Origin: an uncultured Verrucomicrobiota bacterium
GTDB taxonomy: Bacteria; Verrucomicrobiota; Verrucomicrobiia; Limisphaerales; UBA9464
Reading direction: 5' to 3'
NCBI GenBank assembly: GCA_903835555.1
Contig: CAILNN010000177.1
Location: 1-38,232, forward strand
DNA length: 38,232 bases
Part shown: one piece after another, positions 16,991-25,059 of the stretch
Layout of the letters: the number at the start of each line of letters is the position of its first letter
How positions within the stretch are numbered: position 1 is the first letter of the stretch
Translations under genes and position numbers: made by a program
Notes under the pieces: model-generated
The model's database searches: none
Seen by the model: the letters and a program-made list of their open reading frames with translations, nothing else
What the model was told of the DNA's origin: nothing

Positions 16991-17019
16991 AACGCCCCCC
17001 AAACTGTTCTCTGAGAGTC

Positions 17020-17922
17020 CTAATGATTCCGCTCGAGGAGATACCGGGCCAAGGCTTCCATCGCCACGGCCCGCCCGTTGAAGGTCTCCAGTGAAGCGTA
17101 GGCCTTGCGGGTCAATTCAGCGGCGATTTTCTTTGATTTCTCCAGCCCAACGAGGCGTGGATAGGTTGCTTTCTGGGCTTCCACGTCTTTCCCGGCCGTC
17201 TTTCCCAACGTCTCAGACGACTGGGTTACATCGAGAATATCATCGATCACCTGGAAGGCGAGTCCCACATGGGTGCCAAAGTTGGTAAGGGCCTCCAATT
17301 CCTCGGACGTGCAATTGGCACTCATTCCCCCCAATCGCACCGACGCGCAAAGCAAGGCGCTCGTCTTTCGCTCATGGATATAGCGCAATTGCGTGATGGG
17401 AATATCTTTGCCCTCGGCCTCCAGATCAGCCACCTGGCCGGCAATCAACTGACGGGAACCGCTCGCAACTGCGAGTTCGAGCACCAGGTCCCGATGACTG
17501 TATCGCGGCCAGCCTGCCGCTCCAGCGACCAATTCAAATGCCTGGGTGAGCAGGGCGTCGCCTGCCAGAACAGCGATGCCTTCACCAAAAACCTTGTGGT
17601 TGGTCGGCTTGCCACGCCGAAAATCATCATCATCCATGGCTGGCAAGTCATCATGGATCAACGAATAGGTGTGGATGCATTCCACTGCGCAGGCCAGCGG
17701 CAGTGCGGGTTCATCGGTTCCGCCACAGGCCTCCGCTGCCGCGAGCACCAGTGCCGGACGCATCCGCTTTCCCCCGGCAAAAATAGAGTACCGCATGGCC
17801 TCGTGAATCGTGGCTGGCTTCGCGGTTGCCTTTGGAAGACATCGATTTAAGGACCGGTCCACTAGTTCTGTCTTGGCGGTTAACCAGTGTGTCAGGTCAA
17901 AGGGTGAAAGCGACATCCGCAT
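17020..17922 (-). CDS. ispA: polyprenyl (farnesyl/geranylgeranyl-type) diphosphate synthase
   Basis: Condenses isopentenyl diphosphate with allylic diphosphates to make C15-C20 prenyl chains. The 300-residue product has FAGGKRMRPALVLAAAEACGG, the first Asp-rich motif DDLPAMDDDDFRRGKPTNHK and the second Asp-rich motif in FQVIDDILDVTQ. The two residues between the aspartates of the first motif fit bacterial short-chain FPP/GGPP synthases, but product length cannot be fixed by eye, so the gene name is tentative. Starts at 17922 and 17916 are both possible; neither has a Shine-Dalgarno. No dxs or xseB is adjacent. Confidence 0.92.
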   Translation of the reverse strand: MRMSLSPFDLTHWLTAKTELVDRSLNRCLPKATAKPATIHEAMRYSIFAGGKRMRPALVLAAAEACGGTDEPALPLACAVECIHTYSLIHDDLPAMDDDDFRRGKPTNHKVFGEGIAVLAGDALLTQAFELVAGAAGWPRYSHRDLVLELAVASGSRQLIAGQVADLEAEGKDIPITQLRYIHERKTSALLCASVRLGGMSANCTSEELEALTNFGTHVGLAFQVIDDILDVTQSSETLGKTAGKDVEAQKATYPRLVGLEKSKKIAAELTRKAYASLETFNGRAVAMEALARYLLERNH

Positions 17923-18148
17923 AGATTGATCAAGAAATGGCTGGATGGCCAAGCCGGAATCGTTGCGAGGATGCCCAGATGACTTGAAGGACGGATTTCT
18001 AACCTGCATTTGCTTGTTTGCCGGTTAAGACGGGATGGGGCATCGTTGCTCCGCAGCCCGGTTTGACTGGCACGTGCAGACAAAACCATTTTGAAAACTG
18101 GCCTTGGGAAATGCTTTCCTCCAATAGCTGGACTTTCACCCTTTTACT

Positions 18149-18580
18149 TTGAGCAAGAAATCACCTCGCATTGCCGAACTCTTGGCCGGACTACCTTCGG
18201 GGGGACGAGATCCTCACTATCTGGGTTTTTTTGTCTGTTTCAATCGTCAACTTTTCTTTGAGGCTCACGACGTGTTGGAACAATTGTGGCTTGCGGATGG
18301 GAAAGACTCATCCGATTACCGCTTCTATAAGGGCCTCATCCAGTTGGCCGGTGCCTTTGTCCATTTACAGAAGGGTCGCTTACGACCTGCCGTAGCGCTC
18401 CTTCGGCTATCGGAATTCAACATCTCCCGGTATCCTGTCATCCATCATGGCCTGGAGACGGAGAAAACCGTGCGGTTGATACGCGAATGGATGGCCAAGA
18501 TCGAAGCGGGCGATTTTACCGTCAATCCCCTCCTATCCCAATCCCCCCCGCTAATATATCCAGATGCAGAGACGGCCTAG
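18149..18580 (+). CDS. DUF309 family protein
   Basis: A 143-residue cytoplasmic protein of unknown function. It carries the DUF309 signature FNRQLFFEAHDVLEQLW (residues 31-47) and FYKGLIQLAGAFVHLQKG (about 59-76), two helices with conserved His and Glu. The only plausible start is a TTG at 18149 (protein begins MSKKSPRIAELL); no in-frame ATG precedes the motif. It is divergent from the prenyl synthase and converges on the pseudouridine synthase. Nothing in the context indicates a job. Confidence 0.85.
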   Translation: MSKKSPRIAELLAGLPSGGRDPHYLGFFVCFNRQLFFEAHDVLEQLWLADGKDSSDYRFYKGLIQLAGAFVHLQKGRLRPAVALLRLSEFNISRYPVIHHGLETEKTVRLIREWMAKIEAGDFTVNPLLSQSPPLIYPDAETA

Positions 18581-18654
18581 CCCTCCAACAAACAGCTATC
18601 CTTCCAAGACTTACCTTTTACACGTAACGTAACCCATTGAAGCAAAGAAACATC

Positions 18655-18678
18655 GGTAGGACGAGACTCCGTCGAGCC
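18655..18678. repeat. REP-like short palindromic sequence
   Basis: A 24-base GC-rich segment containing GACG-AGACTC-CGTC (a 4-bp stem) in the 253-base gap between two convergent genes. From memory, sequences of the form GACGAGACTCCGTCGAGCC recur in intergenic regions of related genomes. No second copy is in this window, so the repeat status is unproven. The rest of the gap (18581-18833) shows no convincing gene. Confidence 0.35.
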
Positions 18679-18833
18679 GTGGGCCTTGACCCGTTCTGCC
18701 TGTGTCCAATCGCCGACGACTACCGCCTGTTCGCGGATGGGCGTGACCGTCGGATCACGGTCCGATTCCATCCTCGGCCCCTCGGAGTGTTGCCCTACCA
18801 CGGCCACGGAAAGGTCACGGGCAGCCGCCACGC

Positions 18834-19529
18834 TCAGGTACCGGGAATCTCCAGGATTCGCCAGCACCCGACATCCAAACCTTCCACTCCATAATCACCG
18901 AATCGTGAGCGATGCAATCGGGTGACTTTCTTTCCAGCCGATCCAAACATCCGCTTCACTTGGTGGTAGCGTCCTTCCGTTAGTTCCAACCGAGCTTGGC
19001 GAACATCGACAATTTCCAGTTTTGCCGGCAGGCATGGCTCTGTTTCGCCTTCCAAAATCAGAGTTCCACTTGCAAATAAAGCGACCAACGCGGGTTCGAT
19101 CGGCAAGTCCGTCGTGACTTCATAGACTTTGGGCACCTTATGCCGGGGCGATGTCCAGCGATGTATCAGTGGCCCCAAGTCCGTTAACAGGAGAACTCCG
19201 GTTGTGTCCCGGTCCAGTCGACCGATGGTGTTAATTGCCGGATTTCGGTGCCCCCATCGCTTGGGAAGGAGATCATACACGTTCTGTCCTTCGGCTTCGT
19301 CATGCGAGCAGACGCACCCAGCCGGTTTGTGGAGAAGGACCAAGAGACCGTCCGGCGAATCAAGGGGGCTGCCATCTACATGGACTTCCTCGGCGATGAC
19401 ACGCTGGTCCGCCGATTCGGCGGATTCTCCCCGTACAAGGACCCGCCCTTGCTTGACCCAAGTACGAACTTCCCGACGGCTACAATAACCGCAACGAGAC
19501 AAAAGCTGGTCTAACCGCGCAGATGCCAC
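18834..19529 (-). CDS. RsuA/RluB-family rRNA pseudouridine synthase
   Basis: Isomerises a specific uridine in ribosomal RNA to pseudouridine. The 231-residue protein has an N-terminal S4 RNA-binding domain (RLDQLLSRCGYCSRREVRTW, residues 5-24), then the catalytic domain with LLVLLHKPAGCVCSH and GRLDRDTTGVLLLT, whose first Asp is the catalytic residue. The length matches RsuA (16S) better than RluB or RluF, but the target site cannot be assigned surely. It begins with GTG at 19529, only three bases after the stop of a 50-codon membrane-peptide gene, so translation is probably coupled. Confidence 0.92.
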   Translation of the reverse strand: MASARLDQLLSRCGYCSRREVRTWVKQGRVLVRGESAESADQRVIAEEVHVDGSPLDSPDGLLVLLHKPAGCVCSHDEAEGQNVYDLLPKRWGHRNPAINTIGRLDRDTTGVLLLTDLGPLIHRWTSPRHKVPKVYEVTTDLPIEPALVALFASGTLILEGETEPCLPAKLEIVDVRQARLELTEGRYHQVKRMFGSAGKKVTRLHRSRFGDYGVEGLDVGCWRILEIPGT

Positions 19530-19532
19530 GTG

Positions 19533-19685
19533 TTAATGGGCTGAATTCGACCACCAAAGCAATAGACCCAAGACCAGCGAAAAAAAGGAGGCGACCAAAA
19601 CGGCTGCCCCGAGCTGTTTTCGGCGGCGCTTCCGTCCTCCATTTCCCTGCCCGGGCAGCAAATAGTACCGCTTTTCTGGCCGCAT
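19533..19685 (-). CDS. 50-residue single-helix membrane peptide
   Basis: A short gene with ATG at 19685 and TAA at 19533-19535. The product starts MRPEKRYYLLPGQGNGGRKR, continues RRKQLGAAVLVASFFSLVLG and ends LLLWWSNSAH. It has a strongly basic cytoplasmic head (R/K cluster at residues 18-23), one transmembrane helix (about 25-45, closing with a WW belt) and a short outer tail. Charge asymmetry, the Trp belt and the three-base spacing to the following pseudouridine synthase gene argue that it is real. No family recognised. Longer frames over the same bases on both strands lack such organisation. Confidence 0.6.
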   Translation of the reverse strand: MRPEKRYYLLPGQGNGGRKRRRKQLGAAVLVASFFSLVLGLLLWWSNSAH

Positions 19686-19854
19686 CTTACTCTAATTGTT
19701 GGATAGGGATTCGGGATTACCAGGGGACATTGGACTGCGCTTGGCAGCCCCATCGCCTGCCTGATCTGGACTGGACACAACTCCTCCACGCTTCATTTCG
19801 CGAGGAACGGATGCAAGCAATTTATTCGTTCGTACGCGTTCGTTCGGTTTTTTC

Positions 19855-21108
19855 GTGACCTTTTTTCCAGCCTGGGACACAACCACAGTCATTAGCACCG
19901 ACGCGTCAACCTCCGAAGCCACGACTCCAACTCCATCCGTGCGATTGGGTTCTATCGATGCCTATCGCGGGTTTGTGATGTTCTTGATGATGGGGGAAGT
20001 CTTGAACTTCTGTCGCGTTGCCGAAAAGCTCGAAAGCCCCGGTTTTTGGGCGATTCTTTGTCAGCATCAGTCCCACGTGGATTGGACCGGCTGTGTTCTG
20101 CATGACCTGATTCAGCCGTCATTTTCATTTCTAGTTGGTGTTGCTCTCCCGTTCTCGGTCGCTTCACGCCGGGCTCGGGGTCAAGGATGGGAGGCTCTCG
20201 CGGGGCATGCCTTTTTTCGCGCAATTGGGCTTACGCTATTGGGTGTCTGGCTTCGGTCCACCCACTCGTCCCAAACCCGATGGACCTTTGAAGATACCTT
20301 GTCCCAGATTGGCTTGGGATACTTGTTCCTTTTTTGGTTCGGATTTCAATCGCGGCGGTTCCAGTGGATCGCATTTTGGACGATTTTAGTTGGATATTGG
20401 GCACTCTTTGCCCTTTGGCCGCTTCCTGGACCTGATTTTGATTATTCTCGGGTGGACATGTCGGCGCAGTGGCTTCAGCAGCATGGCTTGTCGGGCTTTG
20501 CCGCGCATTGGCAAAAAAACAGCAATCCCGCCTGGGCATTCGATACTTGGTTCCTGAACCTGTTTCCCCGCGTAAAACCGTTTATCGATAATGATGGAGG
20601 ATATTCCACCATTAGCTTTATTCCCACGCTCGGGACGATGGTTCTCGGGCTCCTTGCAGGCGGTGTTCTCCGCTCTCAGTCAAAGCCGATCGAAAAGGTC
20701 CGATGGATGTTAATTGCCGCAGCGTTATCGATGGCGACCGGTTGGCTTCTGGGGGCGACGGGGGTTTGCCCGGTGGTCAAGCGGATTTGGACACCGAGTT
20801 GGGTTCTATTCAGTGGCGGCTGGTGTCTTCTATTCTTAGCCAGCTTCTATGCGGTGATGGATGCATTCAGCCTAAAGAATTGGGCCTTTCCTCTCAAAGT
20901 CGTGGGCATGAATTCGATTGCGGCCTATCTCATCGCCCATCTCTTCGAGGGTTTCATTGCCCGCGACGTCAAGATTCACCTCGGTTCCGGCTTTTTTACT
21001 TTCTGGGGCTCTGCATACGAACCGTTTGTTCATGGATTGACCATTCTAGCGGTCTACTGGCTTTTGCTTTTGTGGTTGTATCGACGCAAGATTTTCCTTC
21101 GCCTCTAG
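19855..21108 (+). CDS. DUF5009/HGSNAT-like membrane acyltransferase
   Basis: A 417-residue multi-pass inner-membrane protein with about ten hydrophobic helices. The opening RLGSIDAYRGFVMFLMMGE is the hallmark of the family related to heparan-alpha-glucosaminide N-acetyltransferase and DUF5009. VDWTGCVLHDLIQPSFSFLVG and VVKRIWTPSWVLFSGGWC are further conserved blocks. The predicted role is acetyl transfer across the membrane to a sugar or envelope polymer; the substrate is unknown. The start is uncertain: a GTG at 19855 gives a 30-residue Ser/Thr-rich lead, while a later in-frame GTG just before RLGSIDAYRG would remove it. Confidence 0.85.
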   Translation: MTFFPAWDTTTVISTDASTSEATTPTPSVRLGSIDAYRGFVMFLMMGEVLNFCRVAEKLESPGFWAILCQHQSHVDWTGCVLHDLIQPSFSFLVGVALPFSVASRRARGQGWEALAGHAFFRAIGLTLLGVWLRSTHSSQTRWTFEDTLSQIGLGYLFLFWFGFQSRRFQWIAFWTILVGYWALFALWPLPGPDFDYSRVDMSAQWLQQHGLSGFAAHWQKNSNPAWAFDTWFLNLFPRVKPFIDNDGGYSTISFIPTLGTMVLGLLAGGVLRSQSKPIEKVRWMLIAAALSMATGWLLGATGVCPVVKRIWTPSWVLFSGGWCLLFLASFYAVMDAFSLKNWAFPLKVVGMNSIAAYLIAHLFEGFIARDVKIHLGSGFFTFWGSAYEPFVHGLTILAVYWLLLLWLYRRKIFLRL

Positions 21109-21220
21109 GGTGGGTTTTCAAAATGGGTTTGCTTGGATGCACACGCCGAACCGTTTGGCACCGCATGGTCGATTCCGGCAATCGCTTGCCTTTGAACTCT
21201 TGAGACTTCATCTTGGAGAG

Positions 21221-21682
21221 GTGAAGAAGGATGTCGTGGCGGTGCAAATTCGAGGGCTCCTGCCAGCACAGGGCGGTTGCGCCCTTTTCGTGGGCAACGA
21301 CGAAAAGGTCTTCGTCATTCAAGTCGAGCAAAGCATGGGGGAGATCATTGGCAAAGCTCTCCGAGGTGTGCATCACGAGCGGCCACTAACCCACGAGTTG
21401 ATTAGTCGGATTTTTAGCGGCTTCGGGATTGAAGTCGACCGGGTGGTCATAACGGAAATCCGCAATCAGACTTATTTTGCCCGGCTGTTTCTGCGGCAAC
21501 AAAATGATTTGGGTGCCAATGTTGTCGAAATCGATGCCCGCCCAAGTGACTGTCTGGCCCTGGCGGTCATGCAAAAGCGTCCCATTTTCGTCCGCACGCG
21601 TCTTTTCGACGAGGTCGAGGACATGAGCGAGGCACTCTCCCAGATTGGTGGAGAGGGTGGGGAGGATATCGAACCGGCTTGA
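21221..21682 (+). CDS. bifunctional nuclease (BFN/DUF151) family protein
   Basis: A 153-residue DUF151 domain protein: VVAVQIRGLLPAQGGCALFVGNDEKVFVIQVEQSMG, followed by ERPLTHELI and DARPSDCLALAVMQKRPIFV, the conserved core. Family members have been reported with nuclease activity in plants, but the bacterial role is mostly unknown. I chose the GTG at 21221 (protein start MKKDVVAVQIRG) because the region between an in-frame ATG at 21110 and here does not look like protein. The ORF ends in TGA that shares a base with the holA ATG, so the two are translationally coupled. Confidence 0.85.
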   Translation: MKKDVVAVQIRGLLPAQGGCALFVGNDEKVFVIQVEQSMGEIIGKALRGVHHERPLTHELISRIFSGFGIEVDRVVITEIRNQTYFARLFLRQQNDLGANVVEIDARPSDCLALAVMQKRPIFVRTRLFDEVEDMSEALSQIGGEGGEDIEPA

Positions 21683-22851
21683 TGGCCACCGTAGCCGCAG
21701 CACCAGCCACCGCCAGTCCTGTGGCGTTGATTTGTGGTGATGACGAATTCTCCGTCAAGCAGCGCACCCGCCAGTTATACGATGGCTGGCGGAACGAATT
21801 GGGCGGGATGGACCATGAAATTATTTACGGCGCCTGCACCAACGCCGCCCAGGCGTCCGAGGCTGTCGCCCGGCTACGGGAAGCCCTGAATACCCGCTCG
21901 TTTTTTGGCGGGTCCAAGGTCATCTGGCTTAAGGATTGTACTTTCTTGGGTGAGGACCGGACCTCCAATAGTGCGACAGTAACCGCTGCCCTGACGGACT
22001 TGGCGAAAGAACTGAAGTCTTTCCGATGGGATTCCATGCGATTGCTGGTATCGGCAGGGAAACCGGACAAGCGACGAGCCTTTTTCAAATGGCTGGAGAG
22101 TGCCGGACGGGTGGAGATTTATTCTGCTTTGTCGGCTGACGACAAGGACTGGGCCTCCCGCGCTGAAAGCGAAGTAATTCGTGCCGTCAAAGCCGCTCAT
22201 TTGGATATTCGCGACGATGCTCTGGCCGAATTCGTGGCCCGGGTTGGGCCAAATCTTCGCTCCCTGATTAACGAGATTGAAAAATTGATCTTATACGCAG
22301 GCGACCGGAAAATGATCACGGTCGAGGACGTCCGGACGATGACCACCCAGCAAAAGCAGGCCCAAGCCTTTGCTCTTGCTGAGGCTCTCGGTGATCGGGA
22401 CCTTGGCCGCCTGATGCGAATCCTGGATCGGGAACTTTGGGAAATCCGGGCTGGAGTCGAAAAAGGAAAATCAGAAATTGGTGTTCTCTACGGACTCATC
22501 AGCAAAGTTCGTGCCTTGTTGATGCTGCGTGAGATGCGCGATCGTGCCTGGCTCAAACCGACTTCAGACTACAATGCCTTTCGAGGTCAATTGGAACGTG
22601 TCCCAACCGACGAAATGCCGGAAGACCGGCGCTTCAACCCATTGGCGCTTCACCCCTATGCCGCTTTTCAGGCCTTCCGGCAGTCGGAAAACTTTAGTGC
22701 ACCCGAATTAACCAGGGCCATGGAGCTTCTACTGGAAGCCAATCTTCGGTTGGTCGGTTCGTCCATGGATGAAGGTGCCGTGCTCCGTCATGCATTGGTT
22801 GAAATCGTCGGAACTCAACCCAAAGGCTCGTCCAGGCGATTGGCTGCATAG
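21682..22851 (+). CDS. holA: DNA polymerase III subunit delta
   Basis: Clamp-loader subunit that opens the beta sliding clamp during replication. The 389-residue protein matches the delta subunit layout: an N-terminal AAA+-like domain (VALICGDDEFSVKQRTRQLY, then ALNTRSFFGGSKVIWLKD), AEFVARVGPNLRSLINEIEKLILYAG and TTQQKQAQAFALAEALGDRDLGRL in the middle, and a helical C-terminal collar domain (IGVLYGLISKVRALLMLREM). Like other delta subunits it lacks a Walker A motif. The ATG at 21682 overlaps the stop of the BFN gene by one base. The beta-helix gene follows 13 bases on. Confidence 0.92.
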   Translation: MATVAAAPATASPVALICGDDEFSVKQRTRQLYDGWRNELGGMDHEIIYGACTNAAQASEAVARLREALNTRSFFGGSKVIWLKDCTFLGEDRTSNSATVTAALTDLAKELKSFRWDSMRLLVSAGKPDKRRAFFKWLESAGRVEIYSALSADDKDWASRAESEVIRAVKAAHLDIRDDALAEFVARVGPNLRSLINEIEKLILYAGDRKMITVEDVRTMTTQQKQAQAFALAEALGDRDLGRLMRILDRELWEIRAGVEKGKSEIGVLYGLISKVRALLMLREMRDRAWLKPTSDYNAFRGQLERVPTDEMPEDRRFNPLALHPYAAFQAFRQSENFSAPELTRAMELLLEANLRLVGSSMDEGAVLRHALVEIVGTQPKGSSRRLAA

Positions 22852-22864
22852 ATTCAACCTGAAT

Positions 22865-24916
22865 ATGTCGCCATTTTTAAGAATAGGTCCATGGCTGTGC
22901 ACTTGCTTATTTGGCGCGCTGTCCGCGATCGCTGCCCTGCCGGTGAAAATCTATGTAGCCCCCACTGGACATGATGGTTCGTCGGGGATGAACTTGGTGG
23001 AACATGCGGACAAACGGGATGGTCCACTGCAATCCGTCCAGAAAGCCATCGCCACAGCCAGGGAGCTGCGGAAGAACAATCCCGAAATCGAAACGCAAAT
23101 TGAATTTGCCGAGGGTCGTTATGAGGTGGCTCGTCCGATTATTTTGACCTCACAAGACTCAGGATTGACGTTGGCTTCGCGGCCCGGTGCACGCGTCGAG
23201 ATATCCGGGGGCACCGTGATCAACGGGTGGCACATTTCCCCGACCAATGGGTTGCTGTGGCAGACGATCCTACCCGAGGTGCGCCAAGGTAGTTGGCGTT
23301 TTAATCAATTGTTTATTGACGGCCACCGGGCGACGCGAGCCCGGACCCCCAATCGCGGTTATTTTCACGCTGCGGGGCCGATTCGGTCGGACGCCTCGGC
23401 CCCCGGTCTACTGTTGCCCATTCGAAAGGATGAATTACCCGCAGAGTTCAATCCCTCAAATGGCGGGTGGGCCGTTATTCTCGAGAAATGGACCGATCTT
23501 CGTCTGCCTATTCGAGGCATCAATCTAGCCACCAGAACCGCTTCCCTGGGCAACTTGGCAATCCCATTTTGGATGGACGAAGAATCGCCCCGCTACTGGA
23601 TAGAAAACACCCCCGAATCGCTGGATGCGCCCGGAGAGTGGTATCTCGACGAAGCAACCGGGCAACTCAGCTACTATGCGCCACTTCATTGGGATCCCTC
23701 CAAGAGTCGTGTGACGGCACCCCGCTTATTGGAGCTCATCCGCGTTTCGGGAGACCCAAAAAACAAAACGAATTCTATTGCCCGCGACATTCATCTCCGG
23801 GGAATTCACTTGATCGAATGCGATTACGACTTACCGGCTCAAGGGCTTATTTCCCAACAGACGGCCGTTCCAATCCATGGGGCGCTCGTGATTGAGTACT
23901 CCGAAGAGGGTTCGATTGAAAACTGCCTCTTCGAGAATTTGGGGGGATACGGAATAGAGCTCGGAGCCGGAGCCGTGCGCTGGTCCGTCATCGGCAATCG
24001 GATGCGATCGCTCGGGGCTGGAGCCATTCGCGTGGGAGAACCGTACCAATCGCTTCCCAAGACAAACTCCATTTGTGAGGCCCACCGTATCAGTGACAAT
24101 GATCTCGGCGAATTGGGCCGTATCTTTGCCTCGGCCTCGGGAATTACGGTCTATCACAGCGGCAAAAACCGCATTCGCCATAATCATATATTCGATTTAT
24201 ATTATACGGCTATCTCAATCGGATGGACGTGGGGATATCAGGAATCGGTCTGCCGGGATAACTTGGTCGAATTCAATTTGATTGAACAAGTGGGACAGGG
24301 CGTGCTGACGGACCTCGGCGGAATCTATACGCTTGGGCCTCAACCGGGAACGGTCATCCGAAACAATTTATTTCGAGAAATTCGAAGTCACGATTACGGC
24401 GGATGGGGATTATATACCGATGAAGGCAGCACTGGAATCGTGCTCGAGAATAATGTGGTCTTCCATTGCAAGAGTGCCGGGTTTCACCAGCACTACGGTC
24501 GGGATAATATCATCCGCAACAACCTGTTTGCCTTCAATCACGACTACCAACTGATGCGGACCCGGGCTGAAGACCACCGGTCCTTTGTTTTCAACCGCAA
24601 TATCGTCGTGTTCGATTCGGGTGAGTTGTTGGGGTCCGATTGGAGCGGTGGAACCAATAGCTTTGCCATGGCCGACAACCTCTATTGGGACACGCGCTTG
24701 ACAGCCAAACCAGACGATCTGCGATTTGGTGGGGAGTTGCTCGCGGAATGGCGCAAACGGGGGCACGATCTCGGTTCCATCATCGCCGACCCACTCTTGT
24801 TGGACGTGGATCACCCGGAGCGGGGTCTGATGACCAATTCCCCCGCGTTCAAAATGGGATTCCAGCCAATTGACCTGTCCAAGGTTGGCGTACGCCCGCC
24901 GACACAGCGGGATTAG
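22865..24916 (+). CDS. secreted right-handed beta-helix protein, GH141-like
   Basis: A 683-residue exported protein. Residues 1-24 are a signal peptide (MSPFLRIGPWLCTCLFGALS). IYVAPTGHDGSSG followed by a GPLQSVQKAIATAREL helix is the usual lead-in of polysaccharide-active parallel beta-helix enzymes. Later NNLFREI, ENNVVFH, RNNLFAF and FNRNIVVF repeats are beta-helix turns. The blocks RATRARTPNRGYF, HNHIFDLYYTAISIGWTWGY, DLGGIYTLGPQPGTVIRNN and YTDEGSTGIVLENN resemble GH141 and related families, where alpha-L-fucosidase and xylanase activities are known. The substrate is not readable. The start at 22865 begins the signal peptide; an upstream frame overlaps holA. Confidence 0.85.
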   Translation: MSPFLRIGPWLCTCLFGALSAIAALPVKIYVAPTGHDGSSGMNLVEHADKRDGPLQSVQKAIATARELRKNNPEIETQIEFAEGRYEVARPIILTSQDSGLTLASRPGARVEISGGTVINGWHISPTNGLLWQTILPEVRQGSWRFNQLFIDGHRATRARTPNRGYFHAAGPIRSDASAPGLLLPIRKDELPAEFNPSNGGWAVILEKWTDLRLPIRGINLATRTASLGNLAIPFWMDEESPRYWIENTPESLDAPGEWYLDEATGQLSYYAPLHWDPSKSRVTAPRLLELIRVSGDPKNKTNSIARDIHLRGIHLIECDYDLPAQGLISQQTAVPIHGALVIEYSEEGSIENCLFENLGGYGIELGAGAVRWSVIGNRMRSLGAGAIRVGEPYQSLPKTNSICEAHRISDNDLGELGRIFASASGITVYHSGKNRIRHNHIFDLYYTAISIGWTWGYQESVCRDNLVEFNLIEQVGQGVLTDLGGIYTLGPQPGTVIRNNLFREIRSHDYGGWGLYTDEGSTGIVLENNVVFHCKSAGFHQHYGRDNIIRNNLFAFNHDYQLMRTRAEDHRSFVFNRNIVVFDSGELLGSDWSGGTNSFAMADNLYWDTRLTAKPDDLRFGGELLAEWRKRGHDLGSIIADPLLLDVDHPERGLMTNSPAFKMGFQPIDLSKVGVRPPTQRD

Positions 24917-24932
24917 TACCACTTTGGTAGGC

Positions 24933-24952
24933 CCCGCGAGGGAACTCTCGGG
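24933..24952 (+). terminator. hairpin after the beta-helix gene
   Basis: CCCGCGAG (24933-24940) pairs with CTCTCGGG (24945-24952) at 7 of 8 positions around a GGAA tetraloop, 17 bases past the stop codon. No T-run follows, so it may protect the 3' end rather than terminate. Confidence 0.35.
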
Positions 24953-25059
24953 TAGTTGGTAAAAAATCGGATTCCCTACCGCCGAAAGCTTGAGTAGTGT
25001 CCCGCCCTTAGCCCCGTCTTGGATGATGGGGGTACGGAATACGAAAAAGATTGTCGTTT

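Noticed and set aside
18577..18867. 96-residue minus-strand frame between the DUF309 and pseudouridine synthase genes
   Set aside because: It overlaps the 3' end of the pseudouridine synthase gene, has no recognisable motif and an unremarkable composition, and the gap contains a repeat-like sequence. I could not support a gene.
22769..22864. Longer N-terminus for the beta-helix protein starting inside holA
   Set aside because: The extension overlaps holA in another frame and would place a signal peptide internally. The ATG at 22865 begins a clean signal peptide.
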